Positions 9,541 to 18,024 of a DNA stretch of 64,000 nucleotides are shown one piece after another (the first letter of the stretch is position 1; the number at the start of each line of letters is the position of its first letter). The DNA comes from Polyangiaceae bacterium (GTDB lineage: Bacteria; Myxococcota_A; Polyangia; Polyangiales; Polyangiaceae). The stretch covers positions 930,001-994,000 of the forward strand of contig JACKEB010000010.1 in NCBI GenBank assembly GCA_020633205.1, read 5' to 3'. The notes under the pieces were generated by a model, which worked only from the letters and a program-made list of their open reading frames with translations, searched no databases and was not told the DNA's origin. The position numbers were made by a program, and so were the translations under genes.

Positions 9541-10131
9541 GTGAGACCTCGCGGATCCGTACAGCTCGCTAGTCTAGGTGGGGTGCCCGTCTACGTGCAT
9601 TTCACCTTGCCGCTGATCGCATGCGTGGCGGGAGGCTTCGCGTTTCGCCCTTATATGTGGCTCGGCACGCTGGTGGTCGTGGTCATTCACGAGCTGGGGC
9701 ACATCGTCCTGCTGCGGCGCTATCGCCTCCCGGTGCTTGCCCTGAATCTGCACGGCGCCGGTGGAGAAGCGCACACCAGCGACTGGATCACGCCATGGCA
9801 GCGCTGCGTCGTGGCCTGGGGCGGCGTGCTCGCGCAGCTGAGTGTCTTCTTCGTGCTGGGAGGCCTGGCTCGGCTCAAGCTCCTGCCCCACACGGTCAAG
9901 GAGCACGATCTCTACGACGCCTTGGTCGGCGCGAATCTGTTGATCGCGTTGGTCAACTTGCTGCCCTTTCCGGGGCTCGATGGGGCTGAAGCCTGGAAGC
10001 TTCCGCGCTTCATGTATCTGCGGGGCAAAGGCGCCTACTACGAAGGTCAGCTTCGCAGCGTCGAAGAAGCCAAGAAACGCCTCGAGGCGGAGGACGACGA
10101 TGCGCCCCCGCCTCGAGATCAACTGCACTGA
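9541..10131 (+). CDS. M50 (site-2 protease-like) membrane metallopeptidase
   Basis: The 196-residue polytopic protein starts at GTG. The zinc motif HELGH (His50, Glu51, His54) lies in a hydrophobic helix, and the family's second motif, NLLPFPGLDG with the third ligand Asp147, lies in a later helix. No PDZ or CBS domain is present, so this is a minimal M50 core. Known family members cut membrane-bound substrates. The substrate here is unknown. The cytoplasmic tail is charged. Confidence 0.85.
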   Translation: MRPRGSVQLASLGGVPVYVHFTLPLIACVAGGFAFRPYMWLGTLVVVVIHELGHIVLLRRYRLPVLALNLHGAGGEAHTSDWITPWQRCVVAWGGVLAQLSVFFVLGGLARLKLLPHTVKEHDLYDALVGANLLIALVNLLPFPGLDGAEAWKLPRFMYLRGKGAYYEGQLRSVEEAKKRLEAEDDDAPPPRDQLH

Positions 10132-10150
10132 GAGGTTCGACCGGCGGAAC

Positions 10151-10570
10151 TCAGAAGCCGTCCATGAAGCTGACGGCGCGGTCCCGCTCAAACCCGAGTG
10201 AGTTGTAGAAGTTCAAGACGTTGGTGTCGGCCTTCACGAGCGGGGTGATCTTCACCTTGGCCGCCAGCGTGAAGCTGTCACGCAGCCAGGCGATCAGCTT
10301 CTTGCCGGTACCAGCGTTGCGCACCTCGGGATCGACGAAGAGCTCCTGGATGAAGAGCACCAGGCCGGTCTCGCGCTCGTACGAGTACGCCATGATGGCA
10401 CCAGCCACCTTGCCCTCGTGAATGGCCACGAAGCAGCTCTCTGGTTCGATGCCGTGAAACTTACCCAAGTACTTCTGGGCGCCGGCTTCGTTCCAGTCCA
10501 CCTCGTAGGCCTTCAAGTACAGCCGGGCAACCTCGGGGATGTCAGCCTCCCCCATCCTGCGAATGTCCAT
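10151..10570 (-). CDS. GNAT-family N-acetyltransferase
   Basis: The 139-residue single-domain protein contains the acetyl-CoA-binding motif RNAGTGKKL preceded by LFIQELFVDPEVR (beta4-alpha3), an N-terminal I.RMGEADIPEVARLY block and a C-terminal NFYNSLGFER signature. Together these are diagnostic for GNAT. The acceptor substrate is unknown. Confidence 0.85.
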   Translation of the reverse strand: MDIRRMGEADIPEVARLYLKAYEVDWNEAGAQKYLGKFHGIEPESCFVAIHEGKVAGAIMAYSYERETGLVLFIQELFVDPEVRNAGTGKKLIAWLRDSFTLAAKVKITPLVKADTNVLNFYNSLGFERDRAVSFMDGF

Positions 10571-10622
10571 GCGCCGATCTACCCACAGGCTCGCCTCGAA
10601 GTGAAGGGCGCGACGCCCGCGG

Positions 10623-10933
10623 CTAAAAGTCGCTGGGGATCTGCCGCGGGAGGTAGCTCGCCAGGTGAACCAGGCGAGCTACTTCGACCCGTTCGCCCTT
10701 CACGCGGTAGAGAAAGCCGTGTGCGCCCGGACGGTCTGGCAGTCCGATCTGCACGACCCTGAGCCCAGGCACCACGTCGTCCCTCCGCCGGCCTAGAGTC
10801 GGCTGCTCCAGTAGAACGTTTCGATGATCAGCTCGGCGTAGCGTTCGGCCTGAAGCTGCCCGAAGCGCCCGCGGGTGTACGCCAAGACCTCCCGAATGTC
10901 TTCAGGCACACGCGGATGGAGCCAGAGCTTCAT
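10623..10933 (-). pseudogene. parE: ParE-family toxin, disrupted by a one-base frameshift
   Basis: The ATG at 10931-10933 overlaps the parD stop (ATGA). The first frame gives a ParE-like start (LHPRVPEDIREVLAYTR, then ERYAELI) but hits a TAG at about 10789. A second frame carries the rest: LLEQPTLGRRRDDVVPGLR, then FLYRVKG and VARLVHLASYLP, ending at TAG 10623. The span is 311 bases, so one added base would restore 103 residues, the usual ParE size. ParE toxins poison DNA gyrase. This copy is either inactive or hit by a sequencing error. Confidence 0.75.
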
Positions 10934-11193
10934 CACCCCCCGGATCGCGCTGCTCGCCTCACCAGTTCGGCAAAATCTTCGTTTGAAACCTCTTGGCCGA
11001 CGCCAGCGTCCATTTCGGCGAACAGAGCCTGCAGTTCGTCACGCACGGCGTCGCTACGGGTCTGCTCCTCCCGGAGCATGCGAAACGCGGCCTTGGCTGC
11101 CTCCTCGAGCGTCGAATACTTCCCCGCGGCAACGAGGGCCGCAGCGAATCGCGCGTCGTCTGGGCTTAGATGCACTTTTACGGGATCGGACAT
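10933..11193 (-). CDS. parD: ParD-family antitoxin
   Basis: The 86-residue protein starts at ATG 11193. The pattern VHLSPDDARFAAALVAAGKYSTLEEAAKAAFRML is the ribbon-helix-helix fold of ParD/CopG antitoxins. The acidic C-terminal half would bind the toxin. It is translationally coupled to the disrupted parE by a one-base ATGA overlap. The operon would normally be repressed by the ParD-ParE complex. Confidence 0.8.
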   Translation of the reverse strand: MSDPVKVHLSPDDARFAAALVAAGKYSTLEEAAKAAFRMLREEQTRSDAVRDELQALFAEMDAGVGQEVSNEDFAELVRRAARSGG

Positions 11194-11246
11194 AGGTGCT
11201 CCGGCAGGAGCAGCGTAGCACGCAGAGGAGAGCAACGAAACGAAGC

Positions 11247-11921
11247 CTACCCATCGAACTCGATCAACGAGCCCACGCTGATCACGCCTTGAGCCACGTA
11301 CACCTGCTTGCGCACGCCGGGGTCCGCTGCTTTGAGCAAGCCGTCGAGGGCTGCGTTTGCGGCTTTCGCGTAAGCCGGCGGCCCCTCACCGATGGCGTAG
11401 CTCACGTCTTTGCACACGCCCATCACGCGAGCCAGGTAGACATCGAAGCCTGCCGCAAACACTCCTAGGATGCCGTCGTCGTCGTAGGCGAAGCAGAGCA
11501 CCGGCAGCTCACCTTCCGCATCAGCGTGTGCGCCATACAGGAACACGGCGCTCATCTCGGGACACATCTGGGGCACCCAGAGGCGATAGCACTCCGCCGT
11601 CAGCAACGACTCACCCAGCACGCCGAACATCTCGCCCACGTCGGGTACTGCGTCGGCTACGAGTTCCGCGAACGACGCCCCTTGAACCACGCCGTCGGCG
11701 ATCTCGAGTGGCAACCAGCGCGCGTCGTATTCGAGCCACGCGGCCAGACTCGGCGGCAGCGCCATGCCGTTGCTCAGACGCAGCTCGCTGATCGCCGAAG
11801 CGGCGAGCCCTTTGGCAGCCTTCGGCTTCGGCGCGTCGAGCATGCGGTCTGACGGCAGCTCCCCCTCCGCTTGAATGGCCGCGATCACTTCTTCGATGAG
11901 AGCCCTACCCCGATTCGCCAT
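11247..11921 (-). CDS. Hypothetical protein, possibly SUKH-like
   Basis: The 224-residue soluble acidic protein has a block LPPSLAAWLEYDARWLP preceded by a hydrophilic helix, which resembles the 'LP..l..fl' start of SUKH/SMI1 domains often linked to immunity to polymorphic toxins. The rest (VPDVGEMFGVLGES, CFAYDDDGILGVFAAG) fits an alpha/beta fold. The assignment is weak and no toxin is adjacent. Confidence 0.6.
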   Translation of the reverse strand: MANRGRALIEEVIAAIQAEGELPSDRMLDAPKPKAAKGLAASAISELRLSNGMALPPSLAAWLEYDARWLPLEIADGVVQGASFAELVADAVPDVGEMFGVLGESLLTAECYRLWVPQMCPEMSAVFLYGAHADAEGELPVLCFAYDDDGILGVFAAGFDVYLARVMGVCKDVSYAIGEGPPAYAKAANAALDGLLKAADPGVRKQVYVAQGVISVGSLIEFDG

Positions 11922-11958
11922 ACCCGAAATCTAGATGGACTCAGGATCCGCGAGCTAC

Positions 11959-12420
11959 TCAGAACAGCCGCTTGCTATCGAGGAGCAACGTCACCGGACC
12001 GTCATTCTCGATGTGGACACGCATATGGGTGCGGAAACGCCCAGTCTCCACTCGGCAGCCTTGGCTCCGCGCCCGCTGACAGAAGCGCTCGAACAGCGCC
12101 TCCGCACCCACCGGCTCCATCGCCTGGGTGAAGCTCGGCCGCCGGCCCTTGCGTGCGTCGCCGAGCAGGGTGAACTGACTGATGGCGAGCAGCGACCCGC
12201 CCACGTCGCTGAGGCTCAGGTTCATCTTGCCCTCGCTGTCTTCGAACAAGCGCAGGCCAAGCACCTTGTCAGCTAGCCAGTCAGCGTCGGCTTCGGTGTC
12301 GCCTTGAGCGACGCCAACCAACACGGTGTAGCCCTGCTCGATGGTCCCGGCGCGCCCCGGCGCGTCTCCATCCAGCACATCGACGAAGCTCCCAACGACC
12401 CGTTGCACCACTGCGCGCAT
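11959..12420 (-). CDS. dtd: D-aminoacyl-tRNA deacylase
   Basis: The enzyme removes D-amino acids (and Gly mischarged on tRNA-Ala) from tRNA. The 153-residue product starts MRAVVQRV at ATG 12420, the standard Dtd start; 13 extra upstream residues in the frame are not family-like. Both signature motifs are present: SQFTL at 81-85 and the Gly-cisPro motif NDGPVT with GP at 141-142. Cytoplasmic homodimer in the family. Confidence 0.95.
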   Translation of the reverse strand: MRAVVQRVVGSFVDVLDGDAPGRAGTIEQGYTVLVGVAQGDTEADADWLADKVLGLRLFEDSEGKMNLSLSDVGGSLLAISQFTLLGDARKGRRPSFTQAMEPVGAEALFERFCQRARSQGCRVETGRFRTHMRVHIENDGPVTLLLDSKRLF

Positions 12421-12506
12421 AGCGGGCACATCAGAGCGCCGAACGCTCGCAACAATCAAGCGCGGATGCAGGGAATGGACCTACACCACTCCCCCGAACC
12501 GAATGG

Positions 12507-12692
12507 CTACATGCCCAGACGCTCGTGAAACGTCAGCGGCTCTCGGGAGCCTCGCGACGCCAGGTACGCCCGAGGCAGTACCGAGTCACGCGAGCTAGCG
12601 CGCTTCTTGCGGGCGATCAACGCGATCACGAGCAGTATCTCGAACACCAACAGGGTGAGCACCATCCCAGGAGCTTCGGCAAAAAACTGCAT
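12507..12692 (-). CDS. Small single-span membrane protein
   Basis: A 61-residue frame from ATG 12692 encodes one hydrophobic helix (about residues 10-27, MVLTLLVFEILLVIALIA) followed by a basic cluster RKKR, fitting a type I or inside-positive orientation. No homologue is recognised. It is small but has clear topology. Confidence 0.4.
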   Translation of the reverse strand: MQFFAEAPGMVLTLLVFEILLVIALIARKKRASSRDSVLPRAYLASRGSREPLTFHERLGM

Positions 12693-12827
12693 CGACCATC
12701 CCCCTTATCCGAGTCCCCATCGTCGGCCAAATTATGTACGGAAAAATTCCCAATGGACAGACCGAAGTGCGGGCCCCGAGTCGTTTCCCCATGGACCCAC
12801 ACTGTCGCCCGTCGACGACCCAGTCCT

Positions 12828-13481
12828 CTACTCGAGCACCCAATCAGGTGAGCTGATCTCTTCAATCTCCTCGATCGAAGGCTGTGAAGCGCGATGCTCG
12901 GTCACCACAGCGGCGCTGCGTAGCTTCGAGCGGCTGGACGGTGGCTTCGGCGGAGGCTTGCTCCGATAGCTCCGTGGCCCAGCCAGGAATGACCCCAAAT
13001 TCAGCGTGGATTTGCCGCTCGGCGGCTCGCTTGGGGGCACGCTGAGGCGTGACCAGTCGATGCCCTCGTTGTCGGCGGCAGGCTCGTCGACCTTGCCAGT
13101 CACCGCGATCGCCGTGGCGGGCAGCGCTACCTTCGGAACCTTGATGCGGAGCACTCCGTTGGAGAGTCGCGCGTCGACTTCACCGAGATCGATACCTCGG
13201 GGAATCCCGAAGCGACGGTAGTAGCGCACTGCGGCGGAGCGCGGCGCCGATTGCCCAGGCAGGCTTTTCGCGGGACGCTCTCCGCTCAGCACCATCACAT
13301 CCCCTTCGACTTCGAGGCTGAGCTGCTCCTCTTCGACACCGGGCAAGTCGGCGAAAAACAACAACGAACGGTCGCTTTCATAGCGATCGACACGAGGGCT
13401 GACGCTACCGGGTGGCGCACCGAGGGATGAGTTGTCGGGATCTCGTAGGCCGAAGATCCCGCTGAGTGCGGTCTCGTTCAT
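12828..13481 (-). CDS. Hsp20/alpha-crystallin family protein with long C-terminal tail
   Basis: The alpha-crystallin domain spans about residues 30-130: RVDRYESDRSLLFFADLPGV, then LSLEVEGDVMVLSGER, YYRRFGIPRGID and the closing LSNGVLRIKVPK. Small heat-shock proteins hold unfolding clients. ATG 13481 is preceded by GGAAGG at suitable spacing, while the upstream TTG at 13490 is too close to it. An unusual Pro/Ser/Lys-rich extension of about 85 residues follows. It lies 5 bases after a second Hsp20 gene, so the two form an operon. Confidence 0.8.
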   Translation of the reverse strand: MNETALSGIFGLRDPDNSSLGAPPGSVSPRVDRYESDRSLLFFADLPGVEEEQLSLEVEGDVMVLSGERPAKSLPGQSAPRSAAVRYYRRFGIPRGIDLGEVDARLSNGVLRIKVPKVALPATAIAVTGKVDEPAADNEGIDWSRLSVPPSEPPSGKSTLNLGSFLAGPRSYRSKPPPKPPSSRSKLRSAAVVTEHRASQPSIEEIEEISSPDWVLE

Positions 13482-13486
13482 GATGC

Positions 13487-13933
13487 TCAAACCTTCCGAA
13501 TTGGAATGCGCTGAGCGCCGCTCTCCGCGGCCTTGCGCAGGGTGATGGTCAACACACCGGCCTCCAAGTGCGCCGCACCACGCGCTGGGTCGACTCGGGT
13601 GTAGAGCTTGATCTTGCGTTCGAACTCGAGCTCTGGCCGCTCCCGCTGCACCAGCTCGAAACCGTGCGGAATACGCTCTTTGCGCTTACCGCTGATGTGG
13701 ATCAGGTCGCGACTCACGCGCACGCTGATGTCGTCCTGAGCCAGGCCGGGTACATCCGCAGAGAGCGTCAGGCTCTCCCCACTGTCGTGGAGTCGAAAGC
13801 TCGGGAAGGCGCTCTGCGGCGCTTGGCTTGGGGTCGGCTCATCGTAGAACCAACCTTGATCCAGCTCCTGAGTGTCGCCCTCCGGGGCGCTCCCCTCGGG
13901 CGTGTATGAATAGAGAATCTCCTCGATGGCCAT
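13487..13933 (-). CDS. Hsp20/alpha-crystallin family small heat-shock protein
   Basis: The 148-residue protein carries SFRLHDSGESLTLSADVPGLAQDDISV, IHISGKRKE, FERKIKLYTRVD and LEAGVLTITLRK, the standard order of the alpha-crystallin domain. A C-terminal IPIRK matches the I-x-I anchor. The N-terminal arm is acidic and short. First gene of a two-gene chaperone operon with 12828-13481. Confidence 0.85.
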   Translation of the reverse strand: MAIEEILYSYTPEGSAPEGDTQELDQGWFYDEPTPSQAPQSAFPSFRLHDSGESLTLSADVPGLAQDDISVRVSRDLIHISGKRKERIPHGFELVQRERPELEFERKIKLYTRVDPARGAAHLEAGVLTITLRKAAESGAQRIPIRKV

Positions 13934-14171
13934 GGGCTCGGCTCTTTCTGGCTGACAGGGCTCGGCTCACCCGAGCGGACACGTAGGCTTGTGCAACTTC
14001 GGGGCCAGCTCGCCGCGCGGCCAACTCACGAGATCCCGCGCATCTGTCTCCACCCAGCGTCGACCGGCTGACACCCCGATGTGGACGCCTTGACCCCACT
14101 CACCCCAAGACTCGGCACCCAAGGCTCAGCGAAGCCACGGGTCGGAACTGATAACCTTGTCGAGCTTGCCC

Positions 14172-14567
14172 ATGGACTCACCGCGTCAAACTCTGTCTCA
14201 GTCGCTGCGGGCGCTGCTCCTGGGTTTGGGGGTGAGTGTGTTTGCGCCGGGGGCGCTCTACGGCTGCGCCTCGGGAGGCGCCGAGCAACCAACGTACACG
14301 CCCCCGACCTACTACAAGCCCGGCGCGTCCCTCTCCCGCGTGAGCTGCACCTGCCTCGCCTGCGTCTCCGCCGCTGCGTGCGAGGGCCGCGCTCCCATGG
14401 CGCGCGACGAAATGGGCTGCGAAGACGGCTTCAGCATGCAGCAGTCCACGCGCTTCGAGGCGACCGTCAGCAGCTGTCAACCAAGCTGCTTCAAGCGCAA
14501 CTGGAGCGTGCCCCAAGAAGTCGAGTGCGACGATCGGCGGCCCGACGACTGCTGCGCCGACTATTGA
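14172..14567 (+). CDS. Cys-rich lipoprotein
   Basis: The frame is open from ATG 14157. ATG 14172 gives a shorter leader (MDSPRQT) before a hydrophobic segment ending ALYGC, a lipobox. The mature region has ten Cys, with CTCLACVSAAAC and DDCCADY clusters, suggesting a disulfide-stabilised surface domain. No family recognised. Confidence 0.6.
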   Translation: MDSPRQTLSQSLRALLLGLGVSVFAPGALYGCASGGAEQPTYTPPTYYKPGASLSRVSCTCLACVSAAACEGRAPMARDEMGCEDGFSMQQSTRFEATVSSCQPSCFKRNWSVPQEVECDDRRPDDCCADY

Positions 14568-14579
14568 GAACTCGAACGC

Positions 14580-15545
14580 CTAGGCCGGCTCCGCCAGCGC
14601 CTCGGCGAAGCCGTCTTTCAGGCTTCTCGCGCGGAAACCCAGGTCGCGCTCTGCCTTGCTGGTATCAAAGCCGACCCAAATCGGTAGCGGCAAGCTCAAG
14701 ATGATGGGTGGCCGCCCTGGTGACGCGCCCTGGCGCACCAGCTCCCGAAACACCTCCGGCAGGGGCGTCGGTGGGCCGCTCAGGTTGTACGCCTCGCCGA
14801 CGCTCCGCGGATTCCCGAGCGCACCGACCACCGCCTGGGCCACATCGCCCGCGTGCACCAGCGGCATCCCGACCCGGGGCAGCGGCAAGAGCGGCAACTT
14901 CAAGCGCTTGAGCAGGCGAGGCATCAGCTTCGGATCCCGAGAGCCATAGACCGGGCCTGGCCGCAGGCTCGTCACGTCGAGGCCGAGGCGCTCCGCTTCG
15001 CTCCACGCCAAGTCTTCTGCCAGCGCCTTGCTGTGAGCATAGCGCCAGTCCGTGGTGAGATCGCTCACCGACAGCTGACGTCTCCCCGCGGCAACGGCAT
15101 CCGTATCGAAGCGCGGCGCGTCTTCGCTTTGCCAACGCAGCGGCCGGTTGTTGTAGACCGCGACGCTGCTGATGTAGACCACCCGCTTGACCCCAGCGCG
15201 GGCCGCTGCGGCGAAGGTGTTCTTCACACCGGTGGTGTTGCCGCGCACCAGCTCGTCCAGCGTGCCCTGGTTCGAGCCCAGCGCCGCGTTCGCGATCACC
15301 GCATCACAGCCCGCAAAGGCCTCCGCCATCGCGTCGACTTCCGCTAGATCCGCGCGGCGTAGCGCCACACCACGCTCTTCGAGCCAACTGGCTTTGCCTG
15401 GACTCCGAACGACCCCAACCGCTTCTGCCCCAGCAGCTGCCAAGGCCAGCGCAATGTGTGAACCGACGAAACCAGAGGCTCCCGTAACGGCGACGCTGCG
15501 CCCAGCGACTGTTTCGCGCGTTGCTGCCCCACTCTCAGACGTCAC
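14580..15545 (-). CDS. NAD-dependent epimerase/dehydratase (extended SDR)
   Basis: The 321-residue protein starts at GTG. The nucleotide-binding motif TGASGFVG spans residues 21-28, and DAVIANAALG and VVYISSVAVYN (active-site Ser) follow. The YAHSK motif supplies the catalytic Tyr and Lys, and LRPGPVYG is the usual substrate-domain signature. Extended SDRs act on nucleotide sugars, sterols or dihydroflavonols. The substrate is not predictable. Confidence 0.88.
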   Translation of the reverse strand: MTSESGAATRETVAGRSVAVTGASGFVGSHIALALAAAGAEAVGVVRSPGKASWLEERGVALRRADLAEVDAMAEAFAGCDAVIANAALGSNQGTLDELVRGNTTGVKNTFAAAARAGVKRVVYISSVAVYNNRPLRWQSEDAPRFDTDAVAAGRRQLSVSDLTTDWRYAHSKALAEDLAWSEAERLGLDVTSLRPGPVYGSRDPKLMPRLLKRLKLPLLPLPRVGMPLVHAGDVAQAVVGALGNPRSVGEAYNLSGPPTPLPEVFRELVRQGASPGRPPIILSLPLPIWVGFDTSKAERDLGFRARSLKDGFAEALAEPA

Positions 15546-15622
15546 TCTGAAGCTGTTAACACATCACCCCTCACCCCCAAACCATCCGTGAGGCGACGAA
15601 CCGAATCCAGTAGAGTGCTGCC

Positions 15623-16522
15623 GTGAACGAGCTCCCGCCTCCCACGCTGCCGACCTGGCTCGAACCCCAAGTCCCGTTCAAGCGCTACCGCGCTCAAGTC
15701 GGCGGCTATCAGATGCACGTGATGGAGCAGGGCCACGGCCGGCCCGTGCTGATGCTGCATGGCAACCCGACCTGGGGCTACCTGTATCGCAAGGTCGCGA
15801 GCGAGCTCGCGGGTGAACCGCTGCGGCTCATCATGCCGGACCTGATTGGGCTCGGCTTCTCCGACAAGCCGACGGATCCCCTCGCTCACCAGCTCGATCA
15901 TCACGCCTCGTGGCTCGGCTCATTGATCGATCAGCTGGAGCTCGAAGACTTGATCTTCGTCGGGCAAGACTGGGGCGGTCCAATCGGGCTCAGGGCGCTG
16001 GCGGATCGCCCACAGCTGATGACGGGCCTCGTGCTGTTGAACACCGTCGCTGGTCCGCCGCGTCCAGAGTTCAAGCCGACGACCTTTCACCGCTTCGCAC
16101 GCATGCCGCTGATCAGCGACTTCGTGTTTGGTCGCCTGGGCTTCCCCGAGATCGCGATGGAGCGCGTGCAAGGCGACAGGCAGAGCATCTCTGGGGAGGT
16201 CAAGCGCGCGTACCGCTATCCCCTACGGAAACATTCCGAGCGCGTCGCTCCCCTCGCCTTGGCGCGCATGGTGCCGAGCAGCCAAGATCACCCGTCGGTC
16301 GATGCTCTAACGCGTTGCCGGGAGCTGGTGATGAGTTTCAAGGGCCCCATCGACATCGTATGGGGCAAGCGCGATCCGGTGCTCGGCTCCGTCGGGCGGT
16401 ACATGGAGCGCATCCTGCCCCAGGCGCGCTTCACCTGGACCGACGCGGGGCATTTCCTCCAGGAAGAGGTGCCTGGTCCCATCGCGGACGCCGTGCGGCG
16501 CGTACACGCCAAAAGCTCCTGA
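15623..16522 (+). CDS. Haloalkane-dehalogenase-like alpha/beta-hydrolase
   Basis: The 299-residue protein starts at GTG. It has HGNPTWGYLYR (residues 46-56), the oxyanion/halide-binding segment typical of haloalkane dehalogenases, and the nucleophile elbow GQDWGG with Asp116 in place of Ser. A GKRDP segment supplies a possible acid and DAGHF the catalytic His near the end. These features match the Asp-nucleophile branch that hydrolyses carbon-halogen bonds, though epoxide hydrolases share parts of them. No regulator or transporter is adjacent. Confidence 0.8.
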   Translation: MNELPPPTLPTWLEPQVPFKRYRAQVGGYQMHVMEQGHGRPVLMLHGNPTWGYLYRKVASELAGEPLRLIMPDLIGLGFSDKPTDPLAHQLDHHASWLGSLIDQLELEDLIFVGQDWGGPIGLRALADRPQLMTGLVLLNTVAGPPRPEFKPTTFHRFARMPLISDFVFGRLGFPEIAMERVQGDRQSISGEVKRAYRYPLRKHSERVAPLALARMVPSSQDHPSVDALTRCRELVMSFKGPIDIVWGKRDPVLGSVGRYMERILPQARFTWTDAGHFLQEEVPGPIADAVRRVHAKSS

Positions 16523-16547
16523 GGGAGGCGATTCGAGGCAACTCAGC

Positions 16548-17228
16548 TCACAGGTGGTAGAGCATGAAGTACACGATCACGCCGCTCACCGAGACGTACA
16601 TCCAGATCGGGAACGCCCAGCGCGCCACCTTGCGATGCCGCTCGATGCGATTCGTCCAGCCGCGATAGATCGTGAACAACGCCAGCGGCACCACCACCGT
16701 CGCCAGCAACACATGAGGGATCAAGAACGCGAAGTAGATGATCCGCACGGCACCGGTGCCCTGGAAGGGCACGCTGCCGACCTGGGCGTGGTGCATCAGG
16801 TAGGTGATCAGGAACACACTGGAGAGCACGAAGGCGGTCAGCATGCTGCGCTTGTGCGCGACGCGGTTCTTCGCCTTGATGAAATAAAAACCCAGACCCA
16901 AGAACACCGCCGCGCTGCCGTTCAGGAGCGCGTTGATGGTCGGTAGCACTCCAGGGTGCCCCGGCTCCGTGCGTCCTGGGAAGGCGTACAGCACGACCAC
17001 AACGGCCAAGCAGACGAAGACGGTCAGACCAGCCACGACCCACTTGGTCGCGGGCGGCTCTTGTTGGACGCCCTGGGTTAGGGAGGCGGAGTTCGAGCTG
17101 GACACGAGCGAGGGGTAGCCCCGAGCGCTGGATTCGGCAATCTGTGCGCGCTTCGCTGCGACAACCTGGCCGGCCCTCAACCCCAGAAGTCGGCATTTTC
17201 CGCGGAAAAACCTCAAGTCGTCGTCCAT
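16548..17228 (-). CDS. DUF420-family membrane protein
   Basis: The C-terminal 165 residues contain about five hydrophobic helices and family-like blocks NALLNGSAAVFLGLGFYFIKAKNRVAHKR (split over two helices), LITYLMHHAQ and IYRGWTNRIERHRKVARW..P.W. Conserved His residues in DUF420/CtaG-like proteins point to a role near heme-copper oxidase assembly, which is inference. The start is uncertain: ATG 17228 is used here, and a GTG at 17105 would remove a non-conserved leader. Confidence 0.7.
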   Translation of the reverse strand: MDDDLRFFRGKCRLLGLRAGQVVAAKRAQIAESSARGYPSLVSSSNSASLTQGVQQEPPATKWVVAGLTVFVCLAVVVVLYAFPGRTEPGHPGVLPTINALLNGSAAVFLGLGFYFIKAKNRVAHKRSMLTAFVLSSVFLITYLMHHAQVGSVPFQGTGAVRIIYFAFLIPHVLLATVVVPLALFTIYRGWTNRIERHRKVARWAFPIWMYVSVSGVIVYFMLYHL

Positions 17229-17300
17229 GCCCCAGACGTCACCCGCAGCGGGTGCGGCCGCGGTCGCCAACGATCCGCGCGACCGCTATGCTCTGCGGCC

Positions 17301-17819
17301 ATGGATCTCGACCTCCGCCTGAAGAAGCTCGCCTCTGGTGTCAGTGCCCGTGAAGCCGCCCAGGCTCACGCCAAGAGCCTGCAGCCCGCCGCCGAGCTGT
17401 CGAGCGACGAGCAGACCCTCGCCAAGGAGTTCGAGGCGACCCTCGAGCTGATGTTCCTGATGGCCGCGGTGGACGGCGAGATCTCCGACGAAGAGCTCGA
17501 GCAGCTGCGCGGCTCCATCGAGGCCGTCGCCGATATGCACGCGGTAAAAGGCCTCGAGCTGGGCTCGACGCTGAATCAGCTCGCCGACTCGCTTGAGAAG
17601 GAAGGCTGGAGCGCCCGCATGCACGACGCCGCTCGGCGCATCGGCACGCCGGACGGCCGCACCTTCGCCTTCCGCCTCGCCGCCGGTGTGGCATTCGTCG
17701 ACGATCACGTCGCTCACGCGGAAGCCGCCGCGATCGACTCACTCGCCGCCGCGCTGGAGCTGAACGCGGATGAGTCCCAAGAACTGCTGCGCGAGGTCGT
17801 GGATACCCTTTTCGGTTGA
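17301..17819 (+). CDS. TerB-like (tellurite-resistance/co-chaperone fold) protein
   Basis: The 172-residue helical acidic protein has MFLMAAVDGEISDEELEQL and a second VAFVDDHVAHAEAAAIDSLA block, the paired Asp-rich helices of the TerB fold. Such proteins bind divalent metal through these acidic motifs. Single gene, divergent from 16548-17228. The pathway is unknown. Confidence 0.75.
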   Translation: MDLDLRLKKLASGVSAREAAQAHAKSLQPAAELSSDEQTLAKEFEATLELMFLMAAVDGEISDEELEQLRGSIEAVADMHAVKGLELGSTLNQLADSLEKEGWSARMHDAARRIGTPDGRTFAFRLAAGVAFVDDHVAHAEAAAIDSLAAALELNADESQELLREVVDTLFG

Positions 17820-18024
17820 GCGCCGCTTGTTTTTGCTTGAACCGCGCGCACCGCAACAGGTTTCGGGCGCTGTTCGATTCCTTTGCCGGCGTCCACACCT
17901 CTAGGAATTTCCCCAGGGTTTTTGGGGGAGAGGTGCTCTGTAGAGCGCCGCTACGCAACTTTCCTGACGTTTTCGCCCACAAGGTTGGTACCCCGGGCGC
18001 GGTGTTTCTGTTACCCCAGGCGCC

